From NCBI GenBank assembly GCA_021413585.1, contig JAIOQB010000061.1, positions 1 to 46,192 on the forward strand: a DNA stretch of 46,192 nt. Direction: 5' to 3'. This stretch comes from Planctomycetia bacterium. Its GTDB lineage: Bacteria > Planctomycetota > Planctomycetia > Pirellulales > UBA7805. Positions 34,122 through 43,409 of the stretch are shown here, piece after piece (position 1 is the first letter of the stretch; every line of letters begins with the position of its first letter). Made by a program: the position numbers and the translations under genes. The notes under the pieces were generated by a model, which saw only the letters and a program-made list of their open reading frames with translations, had not been told where the DNA came from and did not search any database.

Positions 34122-36263
34122 ATGCACGCATCGGAGAAGCGGAGCGGGGAGAAGGGGAGCGGGAAGTTGCCCGCGGCGACGGGGACAGGCCCTGGTTTCG
34201 CGGATGCGCGTCGGGACAGTCACCGGCCCCCTGTGAAACCAACGGCCAGCTCTCCCTGGTTCAAAGACTGGTTCGCCGGTTGGGTGGGGCTCGACCTGCG
34301 CTCGCTGGCGCTGTTTCGCATTGGCCTGGCGCTGTTGCTGCTCACGGACATCGGCTTGCGGTGGCGCGACGTGGTGACGCACTACTCCGACGCCGGCGTG
34401 GTGCCGCGGTGGATGACGGTCGACCGTCCCAGCCATCTCATCTTTCATCAACTCAGCGGCTCGCCCAACTACGAGGATTTTTTGTTTGGCATTGCCGCGG
34501 TCTTGGCGCTGCTGCTGCTGGCAGGATATCGCACGCGCTGGGTGTGCGCGGCGTCGTGGCTGTTTCTGGCCTCCGTGCAGGCCCGCAATCCGCTGGTCAA
34601 CGATGGTGCTCAGGATCTGCTGCGGCTGGTGACGTTCTGGTCGATCTTTCTGCCCTTGGGGGCGAAGTATTCGGTTGACGCGGCGCTGAACGTGGGGCTG
34701 TCGTGCCGAGCGCGGCGGGTGGTGTCGATGGCCAGCTTCGCGCTGATGGCGCAGATGTGCTGCCTGTATTGGTTCGCCTACATGTTCAAGACCGGGCCCG
34801 AGTGGCGGCAGGAGGGGAGCGCCGTCTATTACACGCTGTCGATCGACATGCTGGTCACGCCCATCGGCAAGTGGATGCTCAATTTTCCGCGGCTGCTGCG
34901 GGGGCTGACGTATTTCGTCGTGGGAATGGAAGGGATCATGCCGCTGGTGTTTTTCTTTCCGTTCGAGCCGCTGTTTCGCGGCATCGCCTGGATCATGCGC
35001 AAGCTGGGCCTGGGGCAGTTCGTTCCGGGGAGCTTCTACACCAATTCGTGGAATCCGCTATTGCGCGGCGTGCAGATTGTGCTGTTTTGCGGGCTGCACA
35101 TAGGGTTCGCGATCTGCATGTGGATCGAGCTATTTCCCTGGTTGTGCGTCGTGGCGTGGATGGCGTTTATTCCCAGCCAGGCGTGGGATTGGGTCGGCAC
35201 TGAGTTGCGGAAGCCAAAGCGGCGTGGGTTGTCGATTTACTACGACCAGCACAGCCTGTTCTGCCTGCGGCTGACGTTGCTGATGCGCACCTTCTTGATG
35301 CTTTCCAATGTCCGCATCCGCCGGCTGGACGTGAATCGCAAATTGAAGGCCGAGGCTCAGGCTACAGGCAATTGGGTATTGGTCGCTGGCCAACGGCGCA
35401 GTTTCTTTGGCTGGGCCGGAGTGGTGGAATTGATGCGCCGTTCGCCGATCGCCCGCCCGCTGGCGTGGTTTTGCTCGTGGGGCTGGGTGGCGGCGAGGGG
35501 CCAATCGCTGTTGATGTTCATCGCGCGGCGCCGCAAGCCGTTGGGCGAAGCCACCTGGTGGCTGCCGCTGCGCCAGCAATGGATTCGCCCTCGGCGGCCG
35601 CTGCAATACGTCATGTGGATTGTCGTGCAGTGCTTTGTGGCCGCGCTGTTGCTGCTGGTGGTGAACATCAACATGGAGGACATCGGCAACCGGGCGATCG
35701 CCGACGCCAGCCTGCGGATGGCCTTGTATCTCGATATACCCGACCCGTTAGGCTGGGGAACCGCCGTGAACATTGGAGACTCGGCGATTCCGGTGGGCTA
35801 TCGCGCGCTGGGGCGCGAATTACGGCTGGACCAGCACTGGGCCATGTTCTCGCCCAATCCGCTGCGCGGCGATGGCTGGTTCGTGATGTCGGCCGATCTG
35901 GCAGACGGCCGCAAGGTGGACCTGTGGACCGGCGAGAAGCTGAATTGGGAGAAGCCGGAAGACGGCGCCAGCAAGTTTCCCAACTATCGCTGGTTCAAAT
36001 ACATGGAGAAGTTTCTCGATCCCCGCAACAACAAGGGCTTCATGCCCACGATGTGCCAGGTGCTGGGGCGGCAGTGGAACGAGAACCACCCGTTTGAAGA
36101 GCGGGTGATAACGCTGAAAGTGTACTTCGTGGTGGAAGTGAGCCAGCCGTCGTACGTCCCGCTGCGGCACGATCCGGTGCTGATCACAGAATGCCAGTGC
36201 AGCCCGCCGGCGGGGAAGCGGGAACCTCAGACTACTTCCCAGCCGGCTGAAGGAAGCAAATGA
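34122..36263 (+). CDS. HTTM domain membrane protein (vitamin K carboxylase-like)
   Basis: 713 residues. After a low-complexity N terminus (1-40, so the true start may be later), the HTTM region spans about 45-430. It has many helices: SLALFRIGLALLLLTDIGLR, IAAVLALLLLAGYRTRWV, and the motif NDGAQDLLRLVTFWSIFLPL. A C-terminal extramembrane domain starts after another helix (WIVVQCFVAALLLLVVNINM) and carries LRLDQHWAMFSPNPLRGDGW, a motif typical of this group. The family is related to the vitamin K-dependent gamma-carboxylase, but the bacterial members have no confirmed reaction. The stop codon TGA belongs to a palindromic repeat. No substrate is suggested by the neighbours. Confidence 0.88.
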   Translation: MHASEKRSGEKGSGKLPAATGTGPGFADARRDSHRPPVKPTASSPWFKDWFAGWVGLDLRSLALFRIGLALLLLTDIGLRWRDVVTHYSDAGVVPRWMTVDRPSHLIFHQLSGSPNYEDFLFGIAAVLALLLLAGYRTRWVCAASWLFLASVQARNPLVNDGAQDLLRLVTFWSIFLPLGAKYSVDAALNVGLSCRARRVVSMASFALMAQMCCLYWFAYMFKTGPEWRQEGSAVYYTLSIDMLVTPIGKWMLNFPRLLRGLTYFVVGMEGIMPLVFFFPFEPLFRGIAWIMRKLGLGQFVPGSFYTNSWNPLLRGVQIVLFCGLHIGFAICMWIELFPWLCVVAWMAFIPSQAWDWVGTELRKPKRRGLSIYYDQHSLFCLRLTLLMRTFLMLSNVRIRRLDVNRKLKAEAQATGNWVLVAGQRRSFFGWAGVVELMRRSPIARPLAWFCSWGWVAARGQSLLMFIARRRKPLGEATWWLPLRQQWIRPRRPLQYVMWIVVQCFVAALLLLVVNINMEDIGNRAIADASLRMALYLDIPDPLGWGTAVNIGDSAIPVGYRALGRELRLDQHWAMFSPNPLRGDGWFVMSADLADGRKVDLWTGEKLNWEKPEDGASKFPNYRWFKYMEKFLDPRNNKGFMPTMCQVLGRQWNENHPFEERVITLKVYFVVEVSQPSYVPLRHDPVLITECQCSPPAGKREPQTTSQPAEGSK

Positions 36264-36339
36264 CCAATGACCAAATTCCAATCTCCAATAAAACGTGTGC
36301 AGCACTAATCTTGGAGATTGGAATTTGGTGATTGGGATT
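36259..36339. repeat. ATTGGTCATTGG-family palindrome, copy 4, supplying a stop codon
   Basis: Arms 36259-36289 and 36311-36339 are nearly perfect reverse complements. The TGA at 36261-36263 that ends the HTTM gene is part of the AATGACCAATGACC left arm. It also lies just before the stop of the convergent rhomboid gene. Confidence 0.85.
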
Positions 36340-36345
36340 TCTTCC

Positions 36346-37209
36346 CTACTTCCCCTTCCTCTTCTGATACCGCCGACTGGCGTCTTCCAGCTTGCGGCGT
36401 TCGGCGGCGGTGAGGCTGGCTTCTCCGTGCTGGCTGATCTTTTCCAGGATCCGATCGACTTCGGCCTTCAACTCGGCCTCGTCGTCGTCGGGCGTCTCGG
36501 CCGGCTGATGCAGCCGCACGCCCGCTTTGCGTTGCCGCAGGCGGCTGATCCACGCCGCGGGGTAAAGGCTGGTCAGATCCCAGCGCGTTTTGTAGTACAG
36601 CAGTCCCAGCGCGGCGCCCCCCAAGTGGGCCGAATGGGCCACCGTCGTATCCTGCCGCAGCAGCCCCAGCGAATCCATTCCCAGGAACAGCACCGCGGCG
36701 ACCCACATCGGCATAGGGATCACAAACATGACCATGATCATCCGCCGGGGAAAATGCAGCGCGTACAGGGCCACGACGCCGGAGATCCCGCCCGAGGCTC
36801 CCACGACGGGAATCGTGCCGCCGCCGAAAAGGGGTTCTACGAGCACCCAAGCCAGCCCGGAGAGGATCACCGTGGACAGATAGAACCACAGGAAGGCCCG
36901 CTTCCCATAGATCCCTTCGACATCCGGCCCCAGGAACCACAGCACCAGCATGTTGCCCAGGATGTGCCAGATATCGTTAGGGCTGTGGACGAATCCGTAC
37001 GTCAGCAGTTGATAAAAATGCTCGGGATGCCGGAACAGATCGGGATGCAGGCCGAAGAGCCTGACGAAGAGTGGATCGTTGTTAAAGAACAGCACCTGCA
37101 CCAGGTACACGGCCGCGTTGATCAACACCAGGTTGGTGACCATCGTCCGCGGTCCGCCAAATCGGCCCGGCGGATCGTCGCGGATGTAGTCCCGATCGTA
37201 GATGTTCAT
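36346..37209 (-). CDS. Rhomboid family intramembrane serine protease
   Basis: 287 residues from the ATG at 37209; a GTG at 37278 would translate a dispersed repeat and is rejected. There are six hydrophobic segments. The active site is complete: His82 and Asn86 (HILGN), Ser139 (VVGASGGISG) and His195 (AHSAHLGG). Rhomboids cut transmembrane substrates within the bilayer. The C-terminal 80 residues are cytoplasmic, charged and helical (DDDEAELKAEVDRILEKISQ). The substrate is unknown. It is convergent with the HTTM gene. Confidence 0.93.
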   Translation of the reverse strand: MNIYDRDYIRDDPPGRFGGPRTMVTNLVLINAAVYLVQVLFFNNDPLFVRLFGLHPDLFRHPEHFYQLLTYGFVHSPNDIWHILGNMLVLWFLGPDVEGIYGKRAFLWFYLSTVILSGLAWVLVEPLFGGGTIPVVGASGGISGVVALYALHFPRRMIMVMFVIPMPMWVAAVLFLGMDSLGLLRQDTTVAHSAHLGGAALGLLYYKTRWDLTSLYPAAWISRLRQRKAGVRLHQPAETPDDDEAELKAEVDRILEKISQHGEASLTAAERRKLEDASRRYQKRKGK

Positions 37210-37232
37210 CGGCCGCACGCCCCAAGTGTTCA

Positions 37233-37255
37233 CTAGCCCGAAGCGCAAGCGAGGG
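37233..37255. repeat. CTAGCCCGAAGCGCAAGCGA repeat, copy 1
   Basis: A close copy lies at 39526-39550. It lies just upstream of the rhomboid start. Confidence 0.7.
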
Positions 37256-37359
37256 AGAGTTGATGTCGCCCGCCGCACGTTACCGCGGCCTTGAGCATAG
37301 CGACTTCGGCCGATGGGCTTAAGGGCCGGCCATAACCAGCAGCAAATCCCAGCCGGGAA

Positions 37360-39087
37360 CTACGAACCGGCGGGCACGGGGCCGGCGGGGGGCACGACGC
37401 TGGCGGTCGGCGGGGCGGGGGCGCGGCGGTCGATCGTGGCCGCGGCACGGCGCTGCAGGTCTTCCAGTTGAGCCGCCAACTGCTGGTTCGCCCGGAATGC
37501 CGTTCGCAGCCGGTCCCAGACGGAAACGTACTGCCGCTTGACCGCTTCCAGGTGGGCGTCAACGGTCGCCAACTCAAACTTGTAATGCTCAAGGTCGAAC
37601 TTCAATTGAGCGTCTTCCGCCTCGGCGGCTTTCACCAGCGCGGTGTTTTCGGTGTACACCCCGTCCTGGTCTTCGATCTGCTGCTTGATCTTTGCCGCCC
37701 GCTCCGCCATCCGCTGCCGCTCCACGTAGAGCGAGCGGAACAGATACGCGTAGTCGCGCAGCTCGCGCTCGAATCGCGGCTTCTCTCCGGGCACCGCTTT
37801 GGCGATGCCCCGCTTGATCAGCTCGTCGGCTCCCAGGATCTCGACCCCCTTTGAGTCGGTCACCGTGTTGCGCGCTACCCAGGCGACCGATCCTTTGGGA
37901 TACAGGATGGCGGTGGACGCAGCCGGTTTGCCGGGGGCTGCGGGAGCCGCCGCGGCGGCCGCCCCCACGCCAACCGCCGGCGCGCTCGCTTCCCCAACAA
38001 TCTGGTCCTTGAGGAACTCTACTTTAACGGTGGTCCGATCGACCGGGTCGTCCGGCCCGGCGGGTTGAAAGTCCTTGACGTATTCCGGCGACGCCACGAC
38101 CGGCGCCATACCAGTGACCGCCAGTGCTTTGAGTTGCGCCACGCGATCGACGGGCAGGTTGGTGGCCTTATCGAGCAGTTGCTTGCCCGTGACGGGGTCT
38201 TTGTCGATATCCACGAACAGCAGATGGTTGTCCACCGGCATTTTGTCGTACAGCGTCCAGGGCCCTTGGCTGTTCTTGGTGCGCGTCTGCTCCCAGGGGA
38301 GAATGCGCCATGCGGGCACCAGCGTGATCGTGCTAGTTGCCTTGGCGCCGCCGGCCACGGGTGCGGCGGGTGGGGCCGGCGCGGGCTCTTTTTTCTCCGG
38401 CTCCTTTTTATCTTTATCGCCGCTTTTCGCGTCCTTTTTGTCAGCGTCTTTCTTGTCGCCGTCTTTTTTATCCGCGTCCTTTTTATCGCCCGCTTTTTTA
38501 TCTTTGTCCATCGCGTCGGCGGCGGGTGCTTCGGCCATCGGTTCTTCACCGCCGGCCATCTCGCCGCCGGTGACCGCGGTGACGCGGTATTCGCCCAGGT
38601 AGGCTCCGCCGGCCGCCGGCTCGCGGCCGTCGAACACAAACAGGTTCATCCCCTTCTTGATTTGATGCGGGGTCGGTTCGTAGACCGTCACCGTCACTTC
38701 GCCGGTCGCCAGGTCGGGCTTGCCGGGTTGGCAGCCGGTCCACATCCGGCTGCGATCCAGCGTCAGGTCGATTTCCTTCTGGCGCAGTTGGCGGATGCCG
38801 TCGGCCACAAGCTTGCGATCGGCGATAACGCCGTACTCCAGATCGTGCCCTTTTCGTTTTGCCTCGGCCAACTCGGCGACGAGCTGGCGATGATGCTCGC
38901 GCCACTGCTGGTGTGTTCTCAGCAGCAGCACGGAATACGCGAGGAAGAAGCCGGCGGCGATCAACACCAGCGGGGCCATCACCAGCGTGTGCCAACGCCA
39001 GGTGCGGTAGCTCATCGCCGTGGCGACGAGAAAGAGAATCGCGGCGACGCCGCCGACGATCTGCAGGATGGTTTTCAGGTCTTGCAT
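37360..39087 (-). CDS. Membrane protein with Lys/Asp-rich repeats and coiled coil, unknown function
   Basis: 575 residues from the ATG at 39087. Two N-terminal membrane helices lie at about 10-25 and 34-57 (IVGGVAAILFLVATAM, LVMAPLVLIAAGFFLAYSVL). A coiled coil follows (REHHRQLVAELAEAKRKG). A beta-rich part carries GEVTVTVYEPTPHQIKKGMN and LGEYRVTAVTGGEMAG. A 45-residue stretch of DKK/KDAD repeats separates it from a second beta-rich part (VPAWRILPWEQTR, LLFVDIDKDPVTGK). The last 130 residues are a long coiled coil (VERQRMAERAAKIKQQIED, EDAQLKFDLEHYKFELATVD). It looks like an envelope structural or tethering protein. I recognise no named family beyond planctomycete proteins of this shape. Confidence 0.8.
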   Translation of the reverse strand: MQDLKTILQIVGGVAAILFLVATAMSYRTWRWHTLVMAPLVLIAAGFFLAYSVLLLRTHQQWREHHRQLVAELAEAKRKGHDLEYGVIADRKLVADGIRQLRQKEIDLTLDRSRMWTGCQPGKPDLATGEVTVTVYEPTPHQIKKGMNLFVFDGREPAAGGAYLGEYRVTAVTGGEMAGGEEPMAEAPAADAMDKDKKAGDKKDADKKDGDKKDADKKDAKSGDKDKKEPEKKEPAPAPPAAPVAGGAKATSTITLVPAWRILPWEQTRTKNSQGPWTLYDKMPVDNHLLFVDIDKDPVTGKQLLDKATNLPVDRVAQLKALAVTGMAPVVASPEYVKDFQPAGPDDPVDRTTVKVEFLKDQIVGEASAPAVGVGAAAAAAPAAPGKPAASTAILYPKGSVAWVARNTVTDSKGVEILGADELIKRGIAKAVPGEKPRFERELRDYAYLFRSLYVERQRMAERAAKIKQQIEDQDGVYTENTALVKAAEAEDAQLKFDLEHYKFELATVDAHLEAVKRQYVSVWDRLRTAFRANQQLAAQLEDLQRRAAATIDRRAPAPPTASVVPPAGPVPAGS

Positions 39088-39465
39088 TATGCGGCTGGAA
39101 AAGGTTGCCTGCGAACGACCGAGGGACTTACGCCGCGCGAACGACAAGACGCCGCGGCTAACGTGGGCCGGCGACAACTATAAACGGCATCAGCCGGGAT
39201 TGCCGCGGCCACAGCCGAAATTAACTATTCTGCGCTGTCTCTTCAGATTCGATACTAAATCCGACCGATACAGGTGTCAAGTTCCAGGCCGGCGAACCGG
39301 CAGGCCCTAAGGAACGTGCCGGCCACGCTTTACAACGATCAAACGCCCTGAGGACCGGCACAGATAACCGCACAATCAGTCCAGCCGGCGCATTGGACAG
39401 GCGGGACCACTTATGTGGTGGCTGGAAATGGGCCGTTTTATTCCGTGCGATTCGCCCCCGTGTAA

Positions 39466-39584
39466 ATAGCCCCGGGCTCCGCCCGGGGGTTTGCAGCGCT
39501 CACCAGCTTTGCCCTGGAAACAGCTCACTAGCCCGAAGGGCAAGCGAGGGGGACATCTCTTTCCGTGCTTCCCCCTCGCTTGCC
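39466..39584. repeat. Cluster of dispersed hairpin repeats in a 639-base gene-free gap
   Basis: 39466-39491 is ATAGCCCCGGGCTCCGCCCG plus GGGGTT, which recurs in reverse at 44966-44991. 39526-39550 is the CTAGCCCGAAGGGCAAGCGA unit seen at 37233. Its GGGCAAGCGAGGGG pairs with CCCCCTCGCTTGCC at 39571-39584. The gap 39088-39726 has no supported gene. Confidence 0.7.
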
Positions 39585-39726
39585 AACATTATGCAAGTGC
39601 TAGTAGGGGTACAAACGCCGCATTTTTCGAGTGCTTTTGAAAACGGATGCCGCTTCTAGGGGGCAGGTTTCGGACGTTTGGAAACAAACCGTCGCGCCGG
39701 TTTCGCAGAGCTTGTTGCGCGTCGGG

Positions 39727-40899
39727 CTAGTGAATGGTCCCCAGCGCCGCGAGCAACCGGTCGATCATCTCGCCCCTGTGACCAAACGTCAGACTGATGC
39801 GCAACAGCGACTCGTCACTTGGGACCGTCGGGGGACGGATGCCGGGGACGAACAGGCCTTGCTCGGCCAACGCCGCGCTAAGCTGCATCGCCCGCTGCGG
39901 CGTGCCGACGAAGATCGGAATGATTGGACTGGCCGATGCCCCCACGTTCCATCCTGCGGCGGCCAACCGCTGCCGCAGCTTGTTGGCCTCGGCCAGCAGG
40001 CGCTGGCGGCGGTGCGGTTCCGTCTTGACGATCTCGATTGCGGCCAGCGCCGCCGAGGCGACGCTCCCGGGCTGAGCGGTCGAGAACACATAACTGCGGG
40101 CACGGTTCGCCAGCCAGTCGATCAGCGTGCGCTTGCCGGCGACAAATCCGCCGCCACAACCCAACGCCTTGCTGAGCGTGCCGACGCGGACGTCCACCGC
40201 GTGCTCGACCCCGAGCGCCTCCGCCACACCGCGGCCGTGCGGGCCGAACACACCCGTGGCGTGCGCTTCGTCCACCAGCAGCATCGCCTCGTGCCGCGCG
40301 GCCAGCTCGGCGATTGATTCCAGCGGCGCGAGATCGCCATCCATGCTGAACAGGCCATCGGTGACGATCAGCCGCCGCCGCGCCGCCGGCCCGTTCGCGG
40401 CGAGCAGTTCGGCCAGATGGTCGCAATCGGCGTGGCGATAGATATGCGTCTCGGCCTTGGAGAGCCGGCAGCCGTCGATCAGGCTGGCGTGGTTCTTCGC
40501 GTCGGCAAAGATCGCGTCGCCGCGCCCCGCCAGAGCGGGGACCGTGCCGGCGTTGGCCGCGAAGCCGGAGGGGAATAGCAGCGCCGCTTCGCACCCTTCC
40601 AACTGGGCCAGAGCCGCTTCAAGCTGCCGCTGCGATTCGCCCCGGCCGGTGACCAGGGGGCTGGCGCCGCTGCCTACGCCCTCGGCCTCAATTGCAGCGT
40701 GCGCCGCGACCGCCAAACGTGGATCGCCGGCGAGCGACAGGTAGTCGTTCGAGCCGAAGTTAATCAACGTGCGCCCATCAAGAGCGATCGTCGGCCCTTG
40801 CGCGGTGCCGCGAGTCCGCAGCGATCGCAGGAGCTGCGCTTCGCCAAGCGACGTCAGTTCCGCGTCGAGCCAGCCGAGCGGATCGAAGGGAGGAGTCAT
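39727..40899 (-). CDS. bioF: 8-amino-7-oxononanoate synthase (biotin synthesis)
   Basis: 390 residues, a PLP enzyme of the alpha-oxoamine synthase family. Seen: NFGSNDYLSLAGDPRL, GSGASPLVTG, LFPSGFAANAGTV, SMDGDLAPL, LLVDEAHATGVFGPHGRG with the cofactor-binding Asp, and Lys244 in GTLSKALGCGGG, which forms the Schiff base. It condenses pimeloyl-ACP or pimeloyl-CoA with alanine to give 8-amino-7-oxononanoate, the first ring-building step to biotin. Related family members (KBL, SPT) cannot be excluded by sequence alone, but the pattern is closest to BioF. Its start overlaps the stop of the EVE gene by four bases (ATGA), so the two are co-translated. No other bio genes are in the window. Confidence 0.88.
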   Translation of the reverse strand: MTPPFDPLGWLDAELTSLGEAQLLRSLRTRGTAQGPTIALDGRTLINFGSNDYLSLAGDPRLAVAAHAAIEAEGVGSGASPLVTGRGESQRQLEAALAQLEGCEAALLFPSGFAANAGTVPALAGRGDAIFADAKNHASLIDGCRLSKAETHIYRHADCDHLAELLAANGPAARRRLIVTDGLFSMDGDLAPLESIAELAARHEAMLLVDEAHATGVFGPHGRGVAEALGVEHAVDVRVGTLSKALGCGGGFVAGKRTLIDWLANRARSYVFSTAQPGSVASAALAAIEIVKTEPHRRQRLLAEANKLRQRLAAAGWNVGASASPIIPIFVGTPQRAMQLSAALAEQGLFVPGIRPPTVPSDESLLRISLTFGHRGEMIDRLLAALGTIH

Positions 40900-41462
40900 G
40901 TGGATCGAGCTTTGGATTTGCCCTTGGGCCGAGGCTTTGTCTCGTTGCGGCGCGCCGCCGGTCGATCTTCGCCGCCCGCTTGTTCGCTCAATTCCACGAT
41001 CGTGTCGAACTGCTCCGGCGTGACGGGCTGAATGGACAACCGCGAACCTTGCCGCAGCAACTCCATGCCGGAGAGCGATCGGACCGTGCGCAGCTCGGCC
41101 AGCGGCACCGGGCGGGCAAACACTTTTTCCAGCCGGATGTCGACCATCATCCAGATCGGGTTTTCAGCCGTCGCCTTGGGGTCGAAATGCTGGGCATCCC
41201 GCTCGCGGGCTGTGTGGTCTGGATAACCGGCCCGCGTGACGATGGCGGTGCCCACCACCGCTCGCTCGTCCCCCGAGTGATAGAACAACACCCGGTCGCC
41301 GACGTGGATGTCGTCGCGCAGCATGTTGCGGGCCTGATAATTCCGCACGCCGTCCCAATAAGTCGTCCGCCGCGGCTCGGCCTTGAGGTGCGAGATCAGG
41401 TAGCATTCGCTTTTGAAGAGCCAGCAGTTGGACGTAATCGACGATTTCGTCTTGGCGGTCAT
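40896..41462 (-). CDS. EVE domain protein
   Basis: 188 residues. The EVE (PUA-like) domain spans about 12-165: NCWLFKSECYLISHLKAEP, YWDGVRNYQARNMLRD, VGDRVLFYHSGDERAVVGTA, PIWMMVDIRLEKVF, SLSGMELLRQGSRLSIQPV. EVE domains are thought to bind modified bases in DNA or RNA. A basic tail (RRNETKPRPKGKSKARS) may add nucleic-acid affinity. The stop overlaps the bioF start by four bases. In other genomes EVE genes of this compact type often sit alone or next to housekeeping genes; EVE is also a reader in restriction systems, but no nuclease is near. Confidence 0.9.
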   Translation of the reverse strand: MTAKTKSSITSNCWLFKSECYLISHLKAEPRRTTYWDGVRNYQARNMLRDDIHVGDRVLFYHSGDERAVVGTAIVTRAGYPDHTARERDAQHFDPKATAENPIWMMVDIRLEKVFARPVPLAELRTVRSLSGMELLRQGSRLSIQPVTPEQFDTIVELSEQAGGEDRPAARRNETKPRPKGKSKARST

Positions 41463-41540
41463 GGTTGGTCATTCCTCAGCTGAGACGAGTTGGGTGGCTG
41501 GGGCGTTGCCATAGAAGTGAATTTAGAGCCTATCTAACAC

Positions 41541-41577
41541 TCCCTCACCCCGGCCTTCTCCCGGAGGGAGAGGGAGC
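41541..41577. repeat. CCCTCACCCCGGCC...GGGAG hairpin repeat
   Basis: CTCCCTCACCCCGGCCTTCT followed by CCCGGAGGGAGAGGGAG can fold back on itself. It is of the same class as the palindrome inserted in rlmN (22301-22338). It lies just beyond the stop of the 41592-42137 gene. Confidence 0.6.
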
Positions 41578-41591
41578 AAAGGGATGGGCAC

Positions 41592-42137
41592 TTAGTCTAA
41601 CCGATCCTCGGCCTGCCAGGGACGGATCGCACGGCGTCGGGTGAGCCATTTTTCGACGCTATCGAGCAGCATGAACACGCCCGCGACCATGGTGCCGCCG
41701 ACGTAGCCGGAAAGGACCGCAAACGGCATGAAGCACAGCACACCGAGCTTCATCTCCCCAAGGTCGATCCGTCCTGCTCGAAGATCCAACACACAAAGGA
41801 TTCCGCACATTCCTACCCCCCAGACGGCTCCGGCCAATAACGACGCGATTCGTGGCCTGCGGCCGCGAAACAGTATCGCCTGCGCCGCGCCTACCACGGC
41901 CAGCAGCATCACCAAGGCGCCGATAATTGCCGGGTGCGTCCCTGCAGCCCGCAGGATTCCCAACAGTGCCGCGCACACGCCGGTGACAATGAAAATCGTC
42001 GCGAGCGAATAGCGCCGCGGTGCGCCGAAAGTTCCCCCTTCGCGCCGACTGCCACCGTCGTAGAAAGGCGCGGCCTCTGGGGTTCCCAGAGCCGCTAATG
42101 CCTTCAAAACGTCGTCAGGCGATCGGTTGGGTTCCAC
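41592..42137 (-). CDS. Small membrane protein, unknown function
   Basis: 181 residues. The N terminus is soluble with SPDDVLKALAALG. Four hydrophobic segments follow at about 43-60, 67-85, 95-115 and 130-155 (ATIFIVTGVCAALLGILRAA, IIGALVMLLAVVGAAQAILF, VLCFMPFAVLSGYVGGTMVA). The RRYSLATIFIVTG entry to the first helix is the same style as QYTLRSILILTA in the RiPP-operon membrane protein. It ends in a basic cytoplasmic tail. No function can be read from the sequence. It is divergent from the next gene. Confidence 0.65.
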   Translation of the reverse strand: MEPNRSPDDVLKALAALGTPEAAPFYDGGSRREGGTFGAPRRYSLATIFIVTGVCAALLGILRAAGTHPAIIGALVMLLAVVGAAQAILFRGRRPRIASLLAGAVWGVGMCGILCVLDLRAGRIDLGEMKLGVLCFMPFAVLSGYVGGTMVAGVFMLLDSVEKWLTRRRAIRPWQAEDRLD

Positions 42138-42245
42138 GATTTGAAGTCCGAATGCGCGAGCAAAGACGATTCATGTCGAACAGTATACCGCGTTGGCCAG
42201 CGTCCGGTTGCCCACGGCCTGGGAAGGGACTATTCTTTTCGTAGT

Positions 42246-43409
42246 ATGACCATCGCCGATCCTTTTGAACAATTTGAGGCCGATTTGGCCAGTGGCGGGG
42301 CGGAAGCCGCGCTTGAGGTTTTAGCCGCGCGGTTTCGCGACGAGAAGCGGCATCATGAATTATTCGACGCCCGCTTGATGCAGTGCCGGCAGCGGCTTGG
42401 CGCGCCGCTACACAGCGCGGGTGAACTGGAATCCTTACCCGAGCCGCTCCGCAGCGAGTTGGAGCAGGGCTACTTGTCCGCCTGCCGCGAGGTGGGGGAA
42501 TTGCTCTTAAGCGAGGGTCAGTTCCGCCAAGCCTGGATGTATCTTCGTCCGGCGGCGGAAGTCGAGCGGATGCGCAAGGCGTTGGCCGCCGCGACGCCCA
42601 CCGACGACAACACGCAGGAGCTGATCGAGCTGGCCCTGTACGAGGGGATCTGGCCCGAGATGGGAATGCGGCTGGTGCTGGCCCATCACGGCACCTGCAA
42701 CTCGATCACCGCGTTCGAGACGATCTCGCACGCGTTGCCGAAAGAGCAGCAGCAACAGTTGGCCGCGCTGCTGGTCCGCCATGTGCATGGCGAATTGCTG
42801 GCCAACCTGCGGGCGGACGTTGCTCAAAACAATCCCGTGGCGGCCGAAGCAGGCTTGATCGATCTTGTCGGCGGCCTCGAAGGGGGTTTTGGCGAATACT
42901 ACTGCCACGTCGATGCTTCGCACCTGGCGGCCATCGTCCGGTTTGCCCGGTTGCTGACTCAACCGGCCGATGTGCAATTGGCGTGGGAGCTGACCGAATA
43001 CGGCCGGCGGCTGCATGCCAACTTTCAGTCGGCCGGCGAAGAGCCATTTGCCAACATGTACGTCCATCACGGCCTGTTCTTCGCCGCGCAACTGGGGCGC
43101 GGCGTGGACGAGGCGCTGGAACACTTCCGCAAACGGGCCGAGGAGGTCGACTTCCGCCAGGTGGGAACGCTGGCGATCGAGGTGTATGCCGTGCTGCTCG
43201 CGCGGCTGGGTCGAGCGACCGAGGCGATGCAGGCCCTGGCCCGCGTGCCGGCCGGGATCTCCGTCGGCCGGTTTGCCCCCGCGCTGGCCGAGCTGGCCGA
43301 GCAGTCGGGCGATTTTCAAACCTGGCAGTCGATCTGCGAGGAGCGGGAGGACGTGCTGGGGTTTGCGCTGGCGCGGATCGAGCGCGCGAAGCGAAGGAAA
43401 TCCCAATGA
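42246..43409 (+). CDS. Helical-repeat (TPR-like) cytoplasmic protein, unknown function
   Basis: 387 residues from the ATG at 42246; the longer frame from 42141 crosses a region with no protein-like signal. Mostly alpha-helical with degenerate repeats: LEVLAARFRDEKRHHELFDA, GELLLSEGQFRQAWMYLRPA, MQALARVPAGISVGRFAPAL, LAELAEQSGDFQTWQSICEE. There is no signal peptide. A central part carries WPEMGMRLVLAHHGTCNSI and YCHVDASHLAAIVRFARL. It may be a scaffold. The final codons (KSQ, stop) are formed by a palindromic repeat, so the true end of the ancestral protein may have been further on. Confidence 0.75.
   Translation: MTIADPFEQFEADLASGGAEAALEVLAARFRDEKRHHELFDARLMQCRQRLGAPLHSAGELESLPEPLRSELEQGYLSACREVGELLLSEGQFRQAWMYLRPAAEVERMRKALAAATPTDDNTQELIELALYEGIWPEMGMRLVLAHHGTCNSITAFETISHALPKEQQQQLAALLVRHVHGELLANLRADVAQNNPVAAEAGLIDLVGGLEGGFGEYYCHVDASHLAAIVRFARLLTQPADVQLAWELTEYGRRLHANFQSAGEEPFANMYVHHGLFFAAQLGRGVDEALEHFRKRAEEVDFRQVGTLAIEVYAVLLARLGRATEAMQALARVPAGISVGRFAPALAELAEQSGDFQTWQSICEEREDVLGFALARIERAKRRKSQ

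Noticed and set aside
40896-41462. EVE gene as part of a restriction or defence system
   Set aside because: No nuclease, methylase or helicase is near; it is coupled to bioF.
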